Of a DNA stretch of 64,000 nucleotides, positions 36,633 to 48,802 are shown one piece after another. A program made the translations under genes and the position numbers. The stretch's first letter is position 1, and the number at the start of each line of letters is the position of its first letter. This DNA comes from Hydrogenophaga sp. IBVHS2 (GTDB lineage: Bacteria > Pseudomonadota > Gammaproteobacteria > Burkholderiales > Burkholderiaceae_C). The notes beneath the pieces were generated by a model, which was given only the letters and a program-made list of their open reading frames with translations, was not told where the DNA came from and did no database searches. The DNA lies in NCBI RefSeq assembly GCF_002127215.1, contig NZ_NFUT01000004.1, positions 281,986-345,985 on the forward strand, written 5' to 3'.

Positions 36633-39587
36633 TCATTCCAGGTGCTGACCAACCAGGCCAGCGATCTCGAACATGGTCACCGCGTCCTTGCCGAACACCG
36701 GGCGCAGCTTGGCATCGGCATTGATGCGGCGCTTGTCGGCGGCGTCCTGCAGGCCGTTGGCCTTGATGTAGTCCCACAGCTTCTTGACCACCTCGGGGCG
36801 CGACACCGGGCCTTCGCCGATGACGGCCGCCAGGGCGGCGCTGGGCTGCTTGCCGGTGGCAGCCGTGGTCTTGCGCGGTGCCTTGGGTGCGGCGGCCTTC
36901 TTTGCGGCAGGGGCCTTCTTGGCAGCCGCCGCCTTCTTGACGGGTGCTGCCTTGGCGGCCGGGCGTGCGGCGGTCTTGCGCGGCGGGTACTTGCTCTCGC
37001 GCTGCTCGAACTCGAAGTTCACCTTGCCGGCCTCCTTGTCCCAGGCCAGGAAGGCCTTGAAGGCACGCCGCGTGCGCATCGACACGAACTTGTCCAGCAG
37101 GTCGGTCTTGCCGGTGGCCAGCAGCTTGCTCATCTGCTCGCGCGCCACCGGCTGCTGCAGGATCACCTTGCCGCTCTTGAAGTCGCAGCTCGGGGTGGGC
37201 TGCTGCGCCGTGGGCACGGCGCGTTCGCACACATAGTTGGCTCCATGCTCGTGCACCGCGCCGCCGCACTTGGGGCAGGCGCCGAGCGACTCGCTGGCGG
37301 TGAACTCGACCAGCTCGCCGGTCTCTTCCTCGCGCTTGTCGTCGCCGAAGTCGAATTCCAGCTTCCAGTTGCGGTCGTCCTCGCTGAACTTGAGCACCAT
37401 CTCGGCCACGAAGGGCCAGCCCGCCTTGGAACGGAAGCCTTCCAGCGGGCCGATGTGGCGGTCGCGCACGAAGGCTTCGGCCTCGTCGATCTCGAAGGTG
37501 CGGCCGGCCGGCGACTTGGTGAACGAGAAGCCGCAGCCTTCGCTGTTGCCATCGGCACCGGTGCAGGCATAACGGCGGTAGTTTTCCTTCACCACGCCAC
37601 CGCAGTTCGGACACGGCGACTGCAGCGTGGCGTAGTTGCCCGGCACGGTGTCGCGGTCGTATTCCTTGGCCTTCTTCACCAGGCGTTCGGTCATGGCGGC
37701 GATGTCGGCCATGAAGGATTCGCGGCTGAGCTGGCCCTGCTCCATCTGGGCCAGCTTGTATTCCCATTCGCCGGTGAGCTCCGGACGCGAGAGTTCTTCC
37801 ACCTCCAGGCCGCGCAGCAGCGTCATGAGCTGGAAGGCCTTGGCGGTGGGGATGATCTCGCGCCCCTCGCGCAGCATGTACTTCTCGGTCAGCAGACCTT
37901 CGATGATGGCGGCACGCGTGGCCGGGGTGCCCAGGCCCTTCTCCTGCATGGCCTCGCGCAGCTCGTCGTCGTCCACCAGCTTGCCGGCACCCTCCATGGC
38001 GCCGAGCAGCGTGGCTTCGCTGTAGCGGGCCGGCGGCCGGGTCTTGAGGCCCTTGGCCTCGACCGACTCGGTGCGCACCGTCTCGCCCTCGCGCACCGGC
38101 ACCAGGTTCTGGCCCTTGTCGCCGTCCTTGGCATCGGCCACGTCCTCGGCGGCTTCCTTGCCGTAGACCGCCATCCAGCCCGGCTTGACCAGCACCTTGC
38201 CCTCGGTCTTGAAGTGGTGGTTGAGCACCTGGCTGATGCGGGTGGTCACCATGAACTCGGCACTGGGGAAGAACACCGCCAGGAAGCGGCGCACCACCAG
38301 GTCGTAGAGCTTCTGCTCGGCGTCCGACAGGCCGCTGGGCGCCTGCAGCGTGGGAATGATGGCGAAGTGATCCGAGACCTTGCTGTTGTCGAAGATGCGC
38401 TTGCTGGGGCGGATGTAGCCGTTGTTGAGCGCGGTCAGGGCAAACGGCGCGAGGTGCTTCATGCCGCTGTCGGCCAGCATCTCGAAGGTCTGCTTGACGG
38501 TGGGCAGGTAGTCCTCGGGCAGGGCGCGCGAATCGGTACGCGGGTAGGTCAGGGCCTTGTGGCGCTCGTACAGGCTCTGGGCCAGCTGCAGCGTGGTCTT
38601 GGCCGAGAAGCCGAAGCGGCCGTTGGCCTCGCGCTGCAGGCTGGTCAGGTCGTAGAGCAGGCCGCTGGCCTGGGTGGTGGGCTTGCGCTCCTCGGTCACG
38701 CTGGCGGCCTTGCCGCGCACGGCCTCCACGATGGCCAGGGCTTCGCGGTGGTCCCACAGGCGATCGGCCCGCTGGTCGGGGTCGGCATCGTCACCGGCGG
38801 GCTTCCTGAAGTTCGGGTCGAACCACTTGCCCGGGTACTCGCCGGCCTCGGCCAGGAAGCTGGCGTGGATCTCCCAGTAGTCGCGGGCCCTGTGGGCGCG
38901 GATCTTTTCTTCGCGCTCGACCACGATGGACAGCGTGGGCGTCTGCACCCGGCCCACCGTGGTGAGAAAGAAGCCCCCGTCGCGCGAATTGAAGGCGGTC
39001 ATGGCCCGGGTGCCGTTGATGCCGACCAGCCAGTCGGCCTCGGAACGGCTGCGGGCCGCATCGGCCAGCCCGCGCATCTGGGCGTCGCTGCGCAGCTGCT
39101 CGAAGCCTTCGCGGATGGCCGCCGGCGTCATGGACTGCAGCCACAGGCGCTGCACCGGCTTGCCCAGGCCCTGGTACTGGCCGTTCTTCAGGCCGCCGGC
39201 GTACTGCTCGATCAGGCGGAAGATCAGCTCGCCCTCGCGGCCCGCGTCGCAGGCGTTGATGAGGGTGCCCACATCCTTGCGCTTGGCCAGCTTCACCACC
39301 GCGTTCAGGCGCGACTTGGCCTTGTCGATCGGCTTGAGCTCGAAATACGGCGGCAGCACCGGCAGGTGGGCAAAGCTCCACTTGCCGCGCTTGACGTCGA
39401 ACTGCTCGGGCGCAGCGATCTCCACCAGGTGGCCCACGGCCGAGGTCACGACGTACTGCTCGTTCTCGAAGTGGTCCTCGTGCTTGTCGAACTTGCCGGC
39501 CACCGGCGTGAGCGCACGCACGATGTCCTGCGCCACCGACGGCTTCTCGGCAATGACCAGTGTCTTGGTCGAACCAGGGGTTTTCAT
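36633..39587 (-). CDS. topB: DNA topoisomerase III with C-terminal SWIB/MDM2 domain
   Basis: 984 residues from ATG 39587. Toprim domain (TLVIAEKPSVAQDI, NACDAGREGELIF), type IA core with the catalytic Tyr near 346 in LTYPRTDSR, two C-terminal Cys clusters (CPNCGGVV and CPKCGGAV, each with paired Cys later), a Lys/Ala-rich linker (about 860-915, KKAAAAKKAPAAKK) and a final SWIB domain of about 70 residues (RPEVVKKLWDYIKANGLQD). TopB resolves precatenanes and recombination intermediates. The SWIB fusion is found in Burkholderiales and chlamydia-like proteins. Upstream extension to 39905 overlaps the SET gene and is rejected. Confidence 0.94.
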   Translation of the reverse strand: MKTPGSTKTLVIAEKPSVAQDIVRALTPVAGKFDKHEDHFENEQYVVTSAVGHLVEIAAPEQFDVKRGKWSFAHLPVLPPYFELKPIDKAKSRLNAVVKLAKRKDVGTLINACDAGREGELIFRLIEQYAGGLKNGQYQGLGKPVQRLWLQSMTPAAIREGFEQLRSDAQMRGLADAARSRSEADWLVGINGTRAMTAFNSRDGGFFLTTVGRVQTPTLSIVVEREEKIRAHRARDYWEIHASFLAEAGEYPGKWFDPNFRKPAGDDADPDQRADRLWDHREALAIVEAVRGKAASVTEERKPTTQASGLLYDLTSLQREANGRFGFSAKTTLQLAQSLYERHKALTYPRTDSRALPEDYLPTVKQTFEMLADSGMKHLAPFALTALNNGYIRPSKRIFDNSKVSDHFAIIPTLQAPSGLSDAEQKLYDLVVRRFLAVFFPSAEFMVTTRISQVLNHHFKTEGKVLVKPGWMAVYGKEAAEDVADAKDGDKGQNLVPVREGETVRTESVEAKGLKTRPPARYSEATLLGAMEGAGKLVDDDELREAMQEKGLGTPATRAAIIEGLLTEKYMLREGREIIPTAKAFQLMTLLRGLEVEELSRPELTGEWEYKLAQMEQGQLSRESFMADIAAMTERLVKKAKEYDRDTVPGNYATLQSPCPNCGGVVKENYRRYACTGADGNSEGCGFSFTKSPAGRTFEIDEAEAFVRDRHIGPLEGFRSKAGWPFVAEMVLKFSEDDRNWKLEFDFGDDKREEETGELVEFTASESLGACPKCGGAVHEHGANYVCERAVPTAQQPTPSCDFKSGKVILQQPVAREQMSKLLATGKTDLLDKFVSMRTRRAFKAFLAWDKEAGKVNFEFEQRESKYPPRKTAARPAAKAAPVKKAAAAKKAPAAKKAAAPKAPRKTTAATGKQPSAALAAVIGEGPVSRPEVVKKLWDYIKANGLQDAADKRRINADAKLRPVFGKDAVTMFEIAGLVGQHLE

Positions 39588-39605
39588 CTCTACAATCCGG
39601 CTTTC

Positions 39606-39654
39606 CGCGCGCACACGCAGGCGCGCTCGTGGGTGCGCACACACACGCGCGCAC
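39606..39654. repeat. Alternating purine-pyrimidine tracts between topB and the SET gene
   Basis: Positions 39633-39654 are 22 bases of strict purine-pyrimidine alternation (GTGCGC, then CA repeats, then CGCGCGC), and 39606-39619 adds another 14. Such (CG/CA)n sequence readily adopts Z-DNA under negative supercoiling. Confidence 0.85.
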
Positions 39655-39687
39655 CTGCATGAAACAACCTTACCAAAAACTCCGACC

Positions 39688-40209
39688 GTGACGAAAAGCC
39701 CCGGAAAGCCCTCGGCGCGCCAGCCAAAAGCCTCCGCCCCGGTGCGGCGCATCCAGGTCCGACGCTCCGGTGTGCACGGTCGCGGGGTGTACGCGCTGGT
39801 CGATCTGGCCGAGGGCGAAACCCTCATCGAGTATGTGGGCGAGGTCATCACCTGGGCCGAGGCACTCGACCGCCACCCGCACGACCCGACCGACCCCAAC
39901 CACACCTTCTACTTCCACATCGACGAAGACCACGTCATCGATGCCAAGTACGGCGGCAATTCGGCGCGCTGGATCAACCACAGCTGCAACCCCAACTGCG
40001 AGGCCGAGGTGGAAGACGGCCGGGTGTTCATCCGCGCCAGGCGCAACATCCCGGCCGGCGAAGAGCTGTTCTACGACTACGGCCTGGTGATCGACGAACC
40101 CCTCACCCCCGCGCTCAAGAAGCAGTACCCCTGCTGGTGCGGCGCACCGAAATGCCGGGGCACCCTGCTGGCCCCCAGGCGCGGCGGGCGCGCCACCCGC
40201 CTCGGCTGA
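39688..40209 (+). CDS. SET-domain protein lysine methyltransferase
   Basis: About 173 residues if GTG 39688 is used; no ribosome site is clear, so the start is tentative. The SET core is complete: SGVHGRGVYALVDL, LIEYVGEVI, the SAM/knot motif RWINHSCNPNCEAEV, and GEELFYDYG, followed by a post-SET CWCGAPKCRG cysteine motif that usually binds zinc. These are eukaryotic-like methyltransferases; in bacteria targets include ribosomal or nucleoid proteins. It is divergent from topB-SWIB and upstream of birA by 18 bases. Confidence 0.85.
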   Translation: MTKSPGKPSARQPKASAPVRRIQVRRSGVHGRGVYALVDLAEGETLIEYVGEVITWAEALDRHPHDPTDPNHTFYFHIDEDHVIDAKYGGNSARWINHSCNPNCEAEVEDGRVFIRARRNIPAGEELFYDYGLVIDEPLTPALKKQYPCWCGAPKCRGTLLAPRRGGRATRLG

Positions 40210-40227
40210 CCCACCGCCCGGCGCGAC

Positions 40228-41010
40228 ATGCTCACGGCGCACCTCGAATCCGTCTGGCAAGCCATCGCACCGGTGCTGCCCGGTTTCACGGTCGAGCTGC
40301 TGCCCACCATCGATTCCACCAACAGCGAGCTGATGCGCCGTGCGCGCAGCGGCCTGCAGGATCCGGTGCTGCTGGTGGCCCAGGAACAGACCGCCGGCCG
40401 CGGCCGCCTGGGCAAGTCCTGGTCCAGCCCGCCCGGTCATTCCCTGGCGTTCTCGCTCGGCCTGCCCCTGGCGCCGGCCGACTGGTCCGGCCTGTCGCTG
40501 GTGGTGGGGGTGAGCCTGGCCGAATCGCTGCACCCCGATCTGCGCCTCAAATGGCCCAACGACCTCTGGCTGGACGGCCGCAAGGCCGGCGGCATCCTGG
40601 TGGAAACCGCCAGTGCCGGTGAGGCACCCGGCGCCGCACGCATGGTCATCGTGGGCGTGGGACTGAACATCGCCCGGCCTCCGGCGTCGGTGCTGTCGGC
40701 GGGTGGAGCACTCCCGCCGGTGCAGCCGGCCGGGCTGGCCGAGTGCCGCATGGGCCTCACCGACGGCGAGGCCCTGGAAGCCGTGGCGCCTGCGCTGGTC
40801 AACGACCTGCTGGCCTTCGCCAGCCTGGGCTTCGGCGCGTTTGCCGCCCGCTTTGCGGCGCGCGACGCGCTGCGCGACCGCGAACTGGTGCTCTCCGACG
40901 GCACCCTCGGCACCGGACAGGGTGTGGGTCCCGACGGCAGCCTGCGGGTGATGACGGCCCAGGGCCTGCGCGAGGTCAGCAGCGCCGAAGTGAGCGTGCG
41001 GCCATGCTGA
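40228..41010 (+). CDS. birA: Biotin-[acetyl-CoA carboxylase] ligase, no repressor domain
   Basis: 260 residues. It makes biotinyl-AMP and biotinylates the AccB carrier. Adenylate loop GRGRLGKSW is near 57-65, KWPNDLWLDGRKAGGILVE near 108-126, and the C-terminal SH3-like domain ends with REVSSAEVSV. The N-terminal helix-turn-helix of the E. coli type is absent, so it should not repress bio genes. Its stop overlaps the start of the SPOR gene by seven bases. Confidence 0.93.
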   Translation: MLTAHLESVWQAIAPVLPGFTVELLPTIDSTNSELMRRARSGLQDPVLLVAQEQTAGRGRLGKSWSSPPGHSLAFSLGLPLAPADWSGLSLVVGVSLAESLHPDLRLKWPNDLWLDGRKAGGILVETASAGEAPGAARMVIVGVGLNIARPPASVLSAGGALPPVQPAGLAECRMGLTDGEALEAVAPALVNDLLAFASLGFGAFAARFAARDALRDRELVLSDGTLGTGQGVGPDGSLRVMTAQGLREVSSAEVSVRPC

Positions 41011-41753
41011 GGGCGCTCGTCATCCTGCTGGTGCTGGCCAACCTGGGCAGTTATGCCTGGCAGACCGGCTGGCTCGCCCCCTGGGGACTGGCGCCCCGGT
41101 CGGCGCATGAGCCCCAGCGGGTGGAGCAGCAGTTGCGGCCCGAGGCCGTGCGCCTGCTCAACGGCCCGCGAACCGCGCCCGCACCGACCCTGTCGACCGC
41201 ACCGCCGGTGGCGGTGGCCGACGCCGCCGCGCCCCCGGAAGCGCCCAGCGCTGCGCCTGCACCGGTCTCCGCCGCCGCTGCGTCGGCATCCGAAGCCACT
41301 GCCTGCTTCGAGGCGGGCGGCTTCGATGCGGCCCAGGCCGATCGGCTGCGGGCCGAGCTGCGGCGCATGGAGCTGCCCGAGAGCGGCTGGCGCCTGAGCG
41401 AGGTGGCCAGTGCCGGCCGCTGGATCGTCTACATGGGGCGCTACGACAACGCCGCACAGGTGAGCGCCAAGAAGGCCGAGCTGCGGGAGCTGGGGGTGGA
41501 GTTCCGCGACGTCGCCACCACCGGCCTGGCGCCCGGTCTGTCGCTGGGCACCTTCTCCAGCGAGGCAGCGGCCCAGACCGCGCTGCAGCAGGTGGTGCGC
41601 AAGGGGGTGAAGACCGCACGCGTGGCCCAGGAGCGGGCAGCGTCCACCAGCTTCAGCCTGCGCCTGCCGGCCATCACCGCCAGCCAGCGCGATCGCATCC
41701 AGTCGCTCGGTCCGGCGATCGGCAACCGTCAGCTCACGGCCTGCGCGGGCTGA
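41004..41753 (+). CDS. Membrane-anchored SPOR-domain protein
   Basis: 249 residues. An N-terminal membrane helix (about 4-22) is followed by an Ala/Pro-rich linker (about 55-98) and a SPOR-like domain (about 139-208: WIVYMGRYDNAAQVSAKKAELRELG, GLSLGTFSSEAAAQTAL). SPOR domains bind denuded peptidoglycan glycans at the septum, so a division-site role is possible. Translationally coupled to birA, as often seen in Burkholderiales. Its end overlaps the convergent hydrolase by 25 bases. Confidence 0.82.
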   Translation: MLRALVILLVLANLGSYAWQTGWLAPWGLAPRSAHEPQRVEQQLRPEAVRLLNGPRTAPAPTLSTAPPVAVADAAAPPEAPSAAPAPVSAAAASASEATACFEAGGFDAAQADRLRAELRRMELPESGWRLSEVASAGRWIVYMGRYDNAAQVSAKKAELRELGVEFRDVATTGLAPGLSLGTFSSEAAAQTALQQVVRKGVKTARVAQERAASTSFSLRLPAITASQRDRIQSLGPAIGNRQLTACAG

Positions 41754-42634
41754 CGGGGCTGCGCCAGCACGCCGTCGAACCAGTCCAGTGCGTCGTTCCA
41801 CAGCGCCCGGGCCTGGGGCCTGAAATAGCCCATATGGCCCACCGGGCCGATGCCGCTGCCCCGCGGATCGACCGTGACCGTGCGCACCGGGGCCTGGCGG
41901 TAGCCGGCCATGAAGGCATCCCGGGAGGCCGGTGGCGCCCAGGCATCGTCCAGTGCATTGACCGCCACGATGGGAAAGCGCACCGCGTCGAAGCGCTCGG
42001 TCACCGGCTTCATGGCCGGGTCGTCGAAGAAATAGCGCGGGTGGCGGCACCAGTCGCGCCACTGGCGGTACACGTCCAGGGGCAGATCCTCGCCCATCCC
42101 CAGCTTGCTCCAGGGCAGGTAGCCGGCCCGGCGGGTCATGAGCGGCCCCAGCACCCGCCACATGAACAGCACCCGCAGGCGCTCGAGCGGCGGCATCCAG
42201 CCGTGCCAGCCGGCGCCGGTGGCAAAGGTCCAGGCGGCCGTGACCTGGCTTGGGTCGGGCAGCAGCCCTAGGGCATGGCCACCGTAGGAATGGCCCACCA
42301 GCACCACCGGCCGCCCTTCCTTCTGCATGGCCGCCACGCCGGCCGCCAGATCGAGCCGGCCCCAGTCGAGGTAGTCCATGCGAAAGCCCTTGAGGGTGTC
42401 GGGAGCCGACAGGCCGATGCCCCGGTAGTCCAGGGTGAGGGTGTCGTAACCGCGTGCCGCCGCGTGCTCCGCAAACCGCCGGTAGAAGCCCTGCGGCACG
42501 GCGGTGGCGCCGGCCACCACCAGTGCCGGCCGGCGGGGATGCGGTTGCGCAGGCCGGTAGCGGGTGGCAGCGATGGCGTAGCCGTCGGCGGCCAGCAGGG
42601 TGAGGCGTTCGCCGGGTGTGTCGGTCGGGTTCAT
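41729..42634 (-). CDS. Alpha/beta hydrolase
   Basis: 301 residues from ATG 42634. Nucleophile Ser116 in GHSYGG, with Asp in VNALDDAWAPP and His in GPVGHMGYF making the triad. No signal peptide. It overlaps the TetR gene stop (ATGA), so it is probably controlled by that repressor. The substrate is unknown; fused to no other domain. Confidence 0.85.
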   Translation of the reverse strand: MNPTDTPGERLTLLAADGYAIAATRYRPAQPHPRRPALVVAGATAVPQGFYRRFAEHAAARGYDTLTLDYRGIGLSAPDTLKGFRMDYLDWGRLDLAAGVAAMQKEGRPVVLVGHSYGGHALGLLPDPSQVTAAWTFATGAGWHGWMPPLERLRVLFMWRVLGPLMTRRAGYLPWSKLGMGEDLPLDVYRQWRDWCRHPRYFFDDPAMKPVTERFDAVRFPIVAVNALDDAWAPPASRDAFMAGYRQAPVRTVTVDPRGSGIGPVGHMGYFRPQARALWNDALDWFDGVLAQPRQPAQAVS

Positions 42635-43269
42635 GGGGTGGCTCCGGTGGCGGGGGAATCGGGTCGCGCGACGGGTGCCAGCAGGTCGAGCAGGGCATCG
42701 GTGACGCGGTTCAGGGGATCGGTGCTGTGCGCCACCCGTGCCTGCAGCAGACCGCCTTCGTAGGCGGACACGATCAGGGCGGCCAGGGCGTCGGCCCGGG
42801 ACGTGTCGTGGCCGGCCGACGTTAGCGCCTGAGCCAGCCGCCGGCGCAGGCGGTCGAAGGCGCGGGCCAGGGCCTGCCGCAGCGCGGTGTCGGCCGCCGT
42901 GGTTTCCAGTGCGATGGTGGCCAGCGGGCAGCCGCTCTCGAAATCGCTGGCCTGCAGCCGTCCGGTGGCGGCCTGAAGCCACTGCCGCGTGGCCTGCAGC
43001 GGGTCGGGCTGGCGGGCCAGCAGCTGGTCGAGGCCGGTTTCCATGCGGTCGACCACCTGCTCGATGGCGGCCACCGCCAGATCGGCCTTGCCCCCCGGAA
43101 AGTGGTGGTAGAGCACGCCCTTGGGCGCACCGGCCTGCTGCAGGATGTCCGACAGGCCGGTGCCGTGGTAGCCCCGCCGGCGCAGGGCATCGGTCATGGC
43201 AGCGATCAGGCGGTCGCGCGTGCCGGGGGTCGGCGCGGCGGCGGCAGGAGGGCGTGTTTCGGGCGACAT
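42631..43269 (-). CDS. TetR-family repressor
   Basis: 212 residues. The N-terminal helix-turn-helix (RDRLIAAMTDALRRRGYHGTGLSDILQQAGAPKGVLYHHF) is typical; the C-terminal domain contains SGCPLATIALE, a conserved Cys in the ligand pocket seen in NemR/LfrA-like relatives. A matching operator palindrome lies 12 bases upstream, so it probably autoregulates together with the hydrolase. Inducer unknown; an electrophile acting on the Cys would fit NemR relatives. Confidence 0.9.
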   Translation of the reverse strand: MSPETRPPAAAAPTPGTRDRLIAAMTDALRRRGYHGTGLSDILQQAGAPKGVLYHHFPGGKADLAVAAIEQVVDRMETGLDQLLARQPDPLQATRQWLQAATGRLQASDFESGCPLATIALETTAADTALRQALARAFDRLRRRLAQALTSAGHDTSRADALAALIVSAYEGGLLQARVAHSTDPLNRVTDALLDLLAPVARPDSPATGATP

Positions 43270-43281
43270 GGCGCAAATCTA

Positions 43282-43297
43282 TAGACCGGTCGGTCTA
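43282..43297. promoter_or_regulatory. TetR operator palindrome
   Basis: TAGACCGGTCGGTCTA, seven-base perfect arms around GT. The TAGACC-N4-GGTCTA pattern is that described for NemR boxes. It lies just upstream of the TetR/hydrolase genes. Confidence 0.75.
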
Positions 43298-43336
43298 GTG
43301 TCAAGCCGGTCGGTGATGGGCCGGTCACGGAAACGA

Positions 43337-43360
43337 CAAAGGCGCCCGAAGGCGCCTTTG
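43337..43360 (-). terminator. Terminator hairpin after gap
   Basis: CAAAGGCGCC with GGCGCCTTTG, 10-bp stem and CGAA loop, 21 bases past the gap stop. The following T-run on the minus strand is weak. Confidence 0.6.
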
Positions 43361-43381
43361 CATCACAAAGTTGGCGGGTGC

Positions 43382-46477
<3,096 letters not shown>

Positions 46478-46609
46478 GGCGGCATCGGATGAGGAGGGCC
46501 GCTCGGGCAGCGGCGGGGCCGCCGGGGCCGGCGGTCGCGAAAAACCGGGATTTTATCGGGCCGGGCTGCCACCCATAATCGAACCCACCGTCCTGCCCAG
46601 CCGCCGCCC

Positions 46610-47377
46610 ATGCCCCCACCCTTGCCCAGCAGCCCTGTGCCCGCCCCTTGCGCCATGGTGCTGGCCGCCGGCCGCGGCATGCGCATGCGACCGCTGACCG
46701 ACCACACACCCAAGCCCCTGCTGCAGGTGCACGGCCGGCCGCTGATGCAGTGGCCCATGGACGCCCTGGCCGCCGGCGGCGTGACCCGCTTCGTGGTCAA
46801 CACCGCCTGGCTGGGTGAACAGATCGGCATGCACTGTCGGCAATGGCAGGCGCGGCACCCGGGTGTGGCGCTGCAGATCTCCGACGAAGGCACCGATTTC
46901 GGCTATGCGCTGGAAACCGCCGGCGGCATCTCGCGGGCGCTGCCGCTGCTGGACGAGGTGTTCTGGGTGCTGGCGGCCGACGTGTACGCCCCCGGCTTTG
47001 CCTTCGACCCGCAGGCGGTGGCCCGTTTTGCCGCCGGGGATGCGCTGGCCCACCTGTGGCTGGTGCCCAATCCGCCGCACAACCCCCGGGGCGACTTCGG
47101 GCTGGATGCGCAAGGCCGCGCCCTCAACGGCGATGGCCCCGACGGCACCCGCCTGACCTACAGCACCTTCGGCCTGTACCGGCGCGCCCTGTTCGAGCCG
47201 CCCTGGTGCGACATCCACCCGGGCAACCCCCAGGGCACGGCCGCACCGCTGGCACCGCTGCTGCGCCGGGCCATGGACGCCGGCCGGGTGACGGCGAGCC
47301 GCTTCGACGGCGCCTGGACCGATGTCGGAACGCCCGAGCGGCTGGCCGAACTCAACGCCACCGCACCGGACATGTGA
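46610..47377 (+). CDS. murU: MurU-like sugar-1-phosphate nucleotidyltransferase
   Basis: 255 residues. The nucleotide-binding motif LAAGRGMRMRPLTDHTPKPLL and the acidic metal site VLAADVYAPGF mark a GT-A nucleotidyltransferase. Length and motifs resemble N-acetylmuramate alpha-1-phosphate uridylyltransferase, which acts after the kinase AmgK in peptidoglycan recycling; a likely AmgK gene lies at 57719. Other sugar-phosphate nucleotidyltransferases are possible. The first 14 residues are Pro/Ala-rich; a later start is possible. Confidence 0.75.
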   Translation: MPPPLPSSPVPAPCAMVLAAGRGMRMRPLTDHTPKPLLQVHGRPLMQWPMDALAAGGVTRFVVNTAWLGEQIGMHCRQWQARHPGVALQISDEGTDFGYALETAGGISRALPLLDEVFWVLAADVYAPGFAFDPQAVARFAAGDALAHLWLVPNPPHNPRGDFGLDAQGRALNGDGPDGTRLTYSTFGLYRRALFEPPWCDIHPGNPQGTAAPLAPLLRRAMDAGRVTASRFDGAWTDVGTPERLAELNATAPDM

Positions 47378-47403
47378 ACCGAAATGGGCCGACAATCCGG
47401 CCC

Positions 47404-48801
47404 ATGGACGCCACCCCCCACTTCGCCCTGTATGCCGAACGCCGCGCCCGCGTGGCGGCCCAGCTCGGTCCCGGCGGCATCGCCGTCGTGCCCACTGCAC
47501 CGGAACGTCCGCGCAACCGCGACAGCGACTTCCTCTACCGGCACGACAGCTATTTCTACTACCTCACCGGTTTCACCGAGCCCAACGCCTGGCTGGTGAT
47601 CACCGCCGAAGGCCACAGCACGCTGTTCTGCCAGCCCAAGGACCTGGAGCGCGAGATCTGGGACGGCATCCGTCTGGGCCCGCAGGCCGCGCCCGCCGCG
47701 CTGGGTGTCAACGAAGCCTTCGCGGTGGACGAACTCGACCGCCGCCTGCCCCGCCTGCTGGAGAACCGCAGTGCCGTGTGGTTCCCGTTTGCCACCCACG
47801 AAGGGCTGGAGGTCCGCGTGGAGGGCTGGCTGCGCCAGGTGCGCGCCCGGGTCCGCTTCGGTGCGCTGTGCCCGCAGACGCAGCACGACCTGTGCGGCGT
47901 GCTCGACGAGATGCGGCTGATCAAGGACGCGCACGAGCTGGCCATCATGCGCCGGGCCTCGCAGATCAGCGCCCGGGCCCACATCCGCGCCATGCAGAAG
48001 AGCGCTGCCATGCTGCGCGCCGGCCAGGACGTGCGCGAATACCACCTCGACGCCGAACTGCTGCACGAGTTCCGCCAGCACGGCTCGCAGTACCCGGCCT
48101 ACGGCAGCATCGTGGCGGCCGGCGCCAATGCCTGCGTTCTGCACTACCGGGCCGATGCCGCCCCCATCCGCGACGGCGAGCTGGTGCTGATCGATGCCGG
48201 CTGCGAGCTCGACGGCTATGCCAGCGACATCACCCGCACCTTCCCGGCCAACGGCCGCTTCAGCGGCCCGCAGCGCGCGCTGTACGACCTCGTGCTGGCC
48301 AGCCAGGACGCCGCCGTGGCGGCCACCCGGCCCGGCATGCGCTTTGTCGATCCGCACGAGGCCACCGTGGCGGTGCTGGCCCAGGGCCTGCTGGACCTGG
48401 GCCTGCTCGATGGCAACAAGGTCGGCAACGCGCAGGACGTCATTGCGAGCCGCGCCTACTTCGCCTTCTACATGCACCGCACCGGCCACTGGCTGGGCAT
48501 GGACGTGCACGACTGCGGCAGCTACGTGGAGCCCGCCGAGCTCGGCACGGTCAGCGAGCGGCGCGACCCGCTGTCGGGCGAGACCATCCGCGACCGGCCC
48601 AGCCGGGTGCTGCGGCCCGGCATGGTCCTGACCATCGAGCCGGGTCTGTACGTGCGGCCGGCCGAAGGCGTGCCCAGCGAGTTCTGGAACATCGGCATCC
48701 GCATCGAGGACGACGCGGTGGTCACGCCCGAGGGCTGCGAGCTCATCACGCGCGACGTGCCGGTCAAGGCCGACGAGATCGAAGCGCTCATGCGCGGCTG
48801 A
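47404..48801 (+). CDS. pepP: Xaa-Pro aminopeptidase
   Basis: 465 residues. N-terminal AMP_N domain (HFALYAERRARVAAQL, RNRDSDFLYRHDSYFYYLTGF) and pita-bread M24 catalytic domain with the di-manganese ligands Asp/Asp in IDAGCELDGYASDITRTF, His in GHWLGMDVHD, Glu in TIEPGLYV and Glu in GIRIEDDAVV. It removes N-terminal residues before proline. It follows murU by 26 bases and precedes the MOSC gene by one base; likely one operon. Confidence 0.95.
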   Translation: MDATPHFALYAERRARVAAQLGPGGIAVVPTAPERPRNRDSDFLYRHDSYFYYLTGFTEPNAWLVITAEGHSTLFCQPKDLEREIWDGIRLGPQAAPAALGVNEAFAVDELDRRLPRLLENRSAVWFPFATHEGLEVRVEGWLRQVRARVRFGALCPQTQHDLCGVLDEMRLIKDAHELAIMRRASQISARAHIRAMQKSAAMLRAGQDVREYHLDAELLHEFRQHGSQYPAYGSIVAAGANACVLHYRADAAPIRDGELVLIDAGCELDGYASDITRTFPANGRFSGPQRALYDLVLASQDAAVAATRPGMRFVDPHEATVAVLAQGLLDLGLLDGNKVGNAQDVIASRAYFAFYMHRTGHWLGMDVHDCGSYVEPAELGTVSERRDPLSGETIRDRPSRVLRPGMVLTIEPGLYVRPAEGVPSEFWNIGIRIEDDAVVTPEGCELITRDVPVKADEIEALMRG

Positions 48802-48802
48802 C

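Noticed and set aside
36642..39662. A 1006-codon plus-strand open frame opposite topB
   Set aside because: The minus-strand frame encodes a complete topoisomerase III with all motifs; the opposite frame has no recognisable domain.
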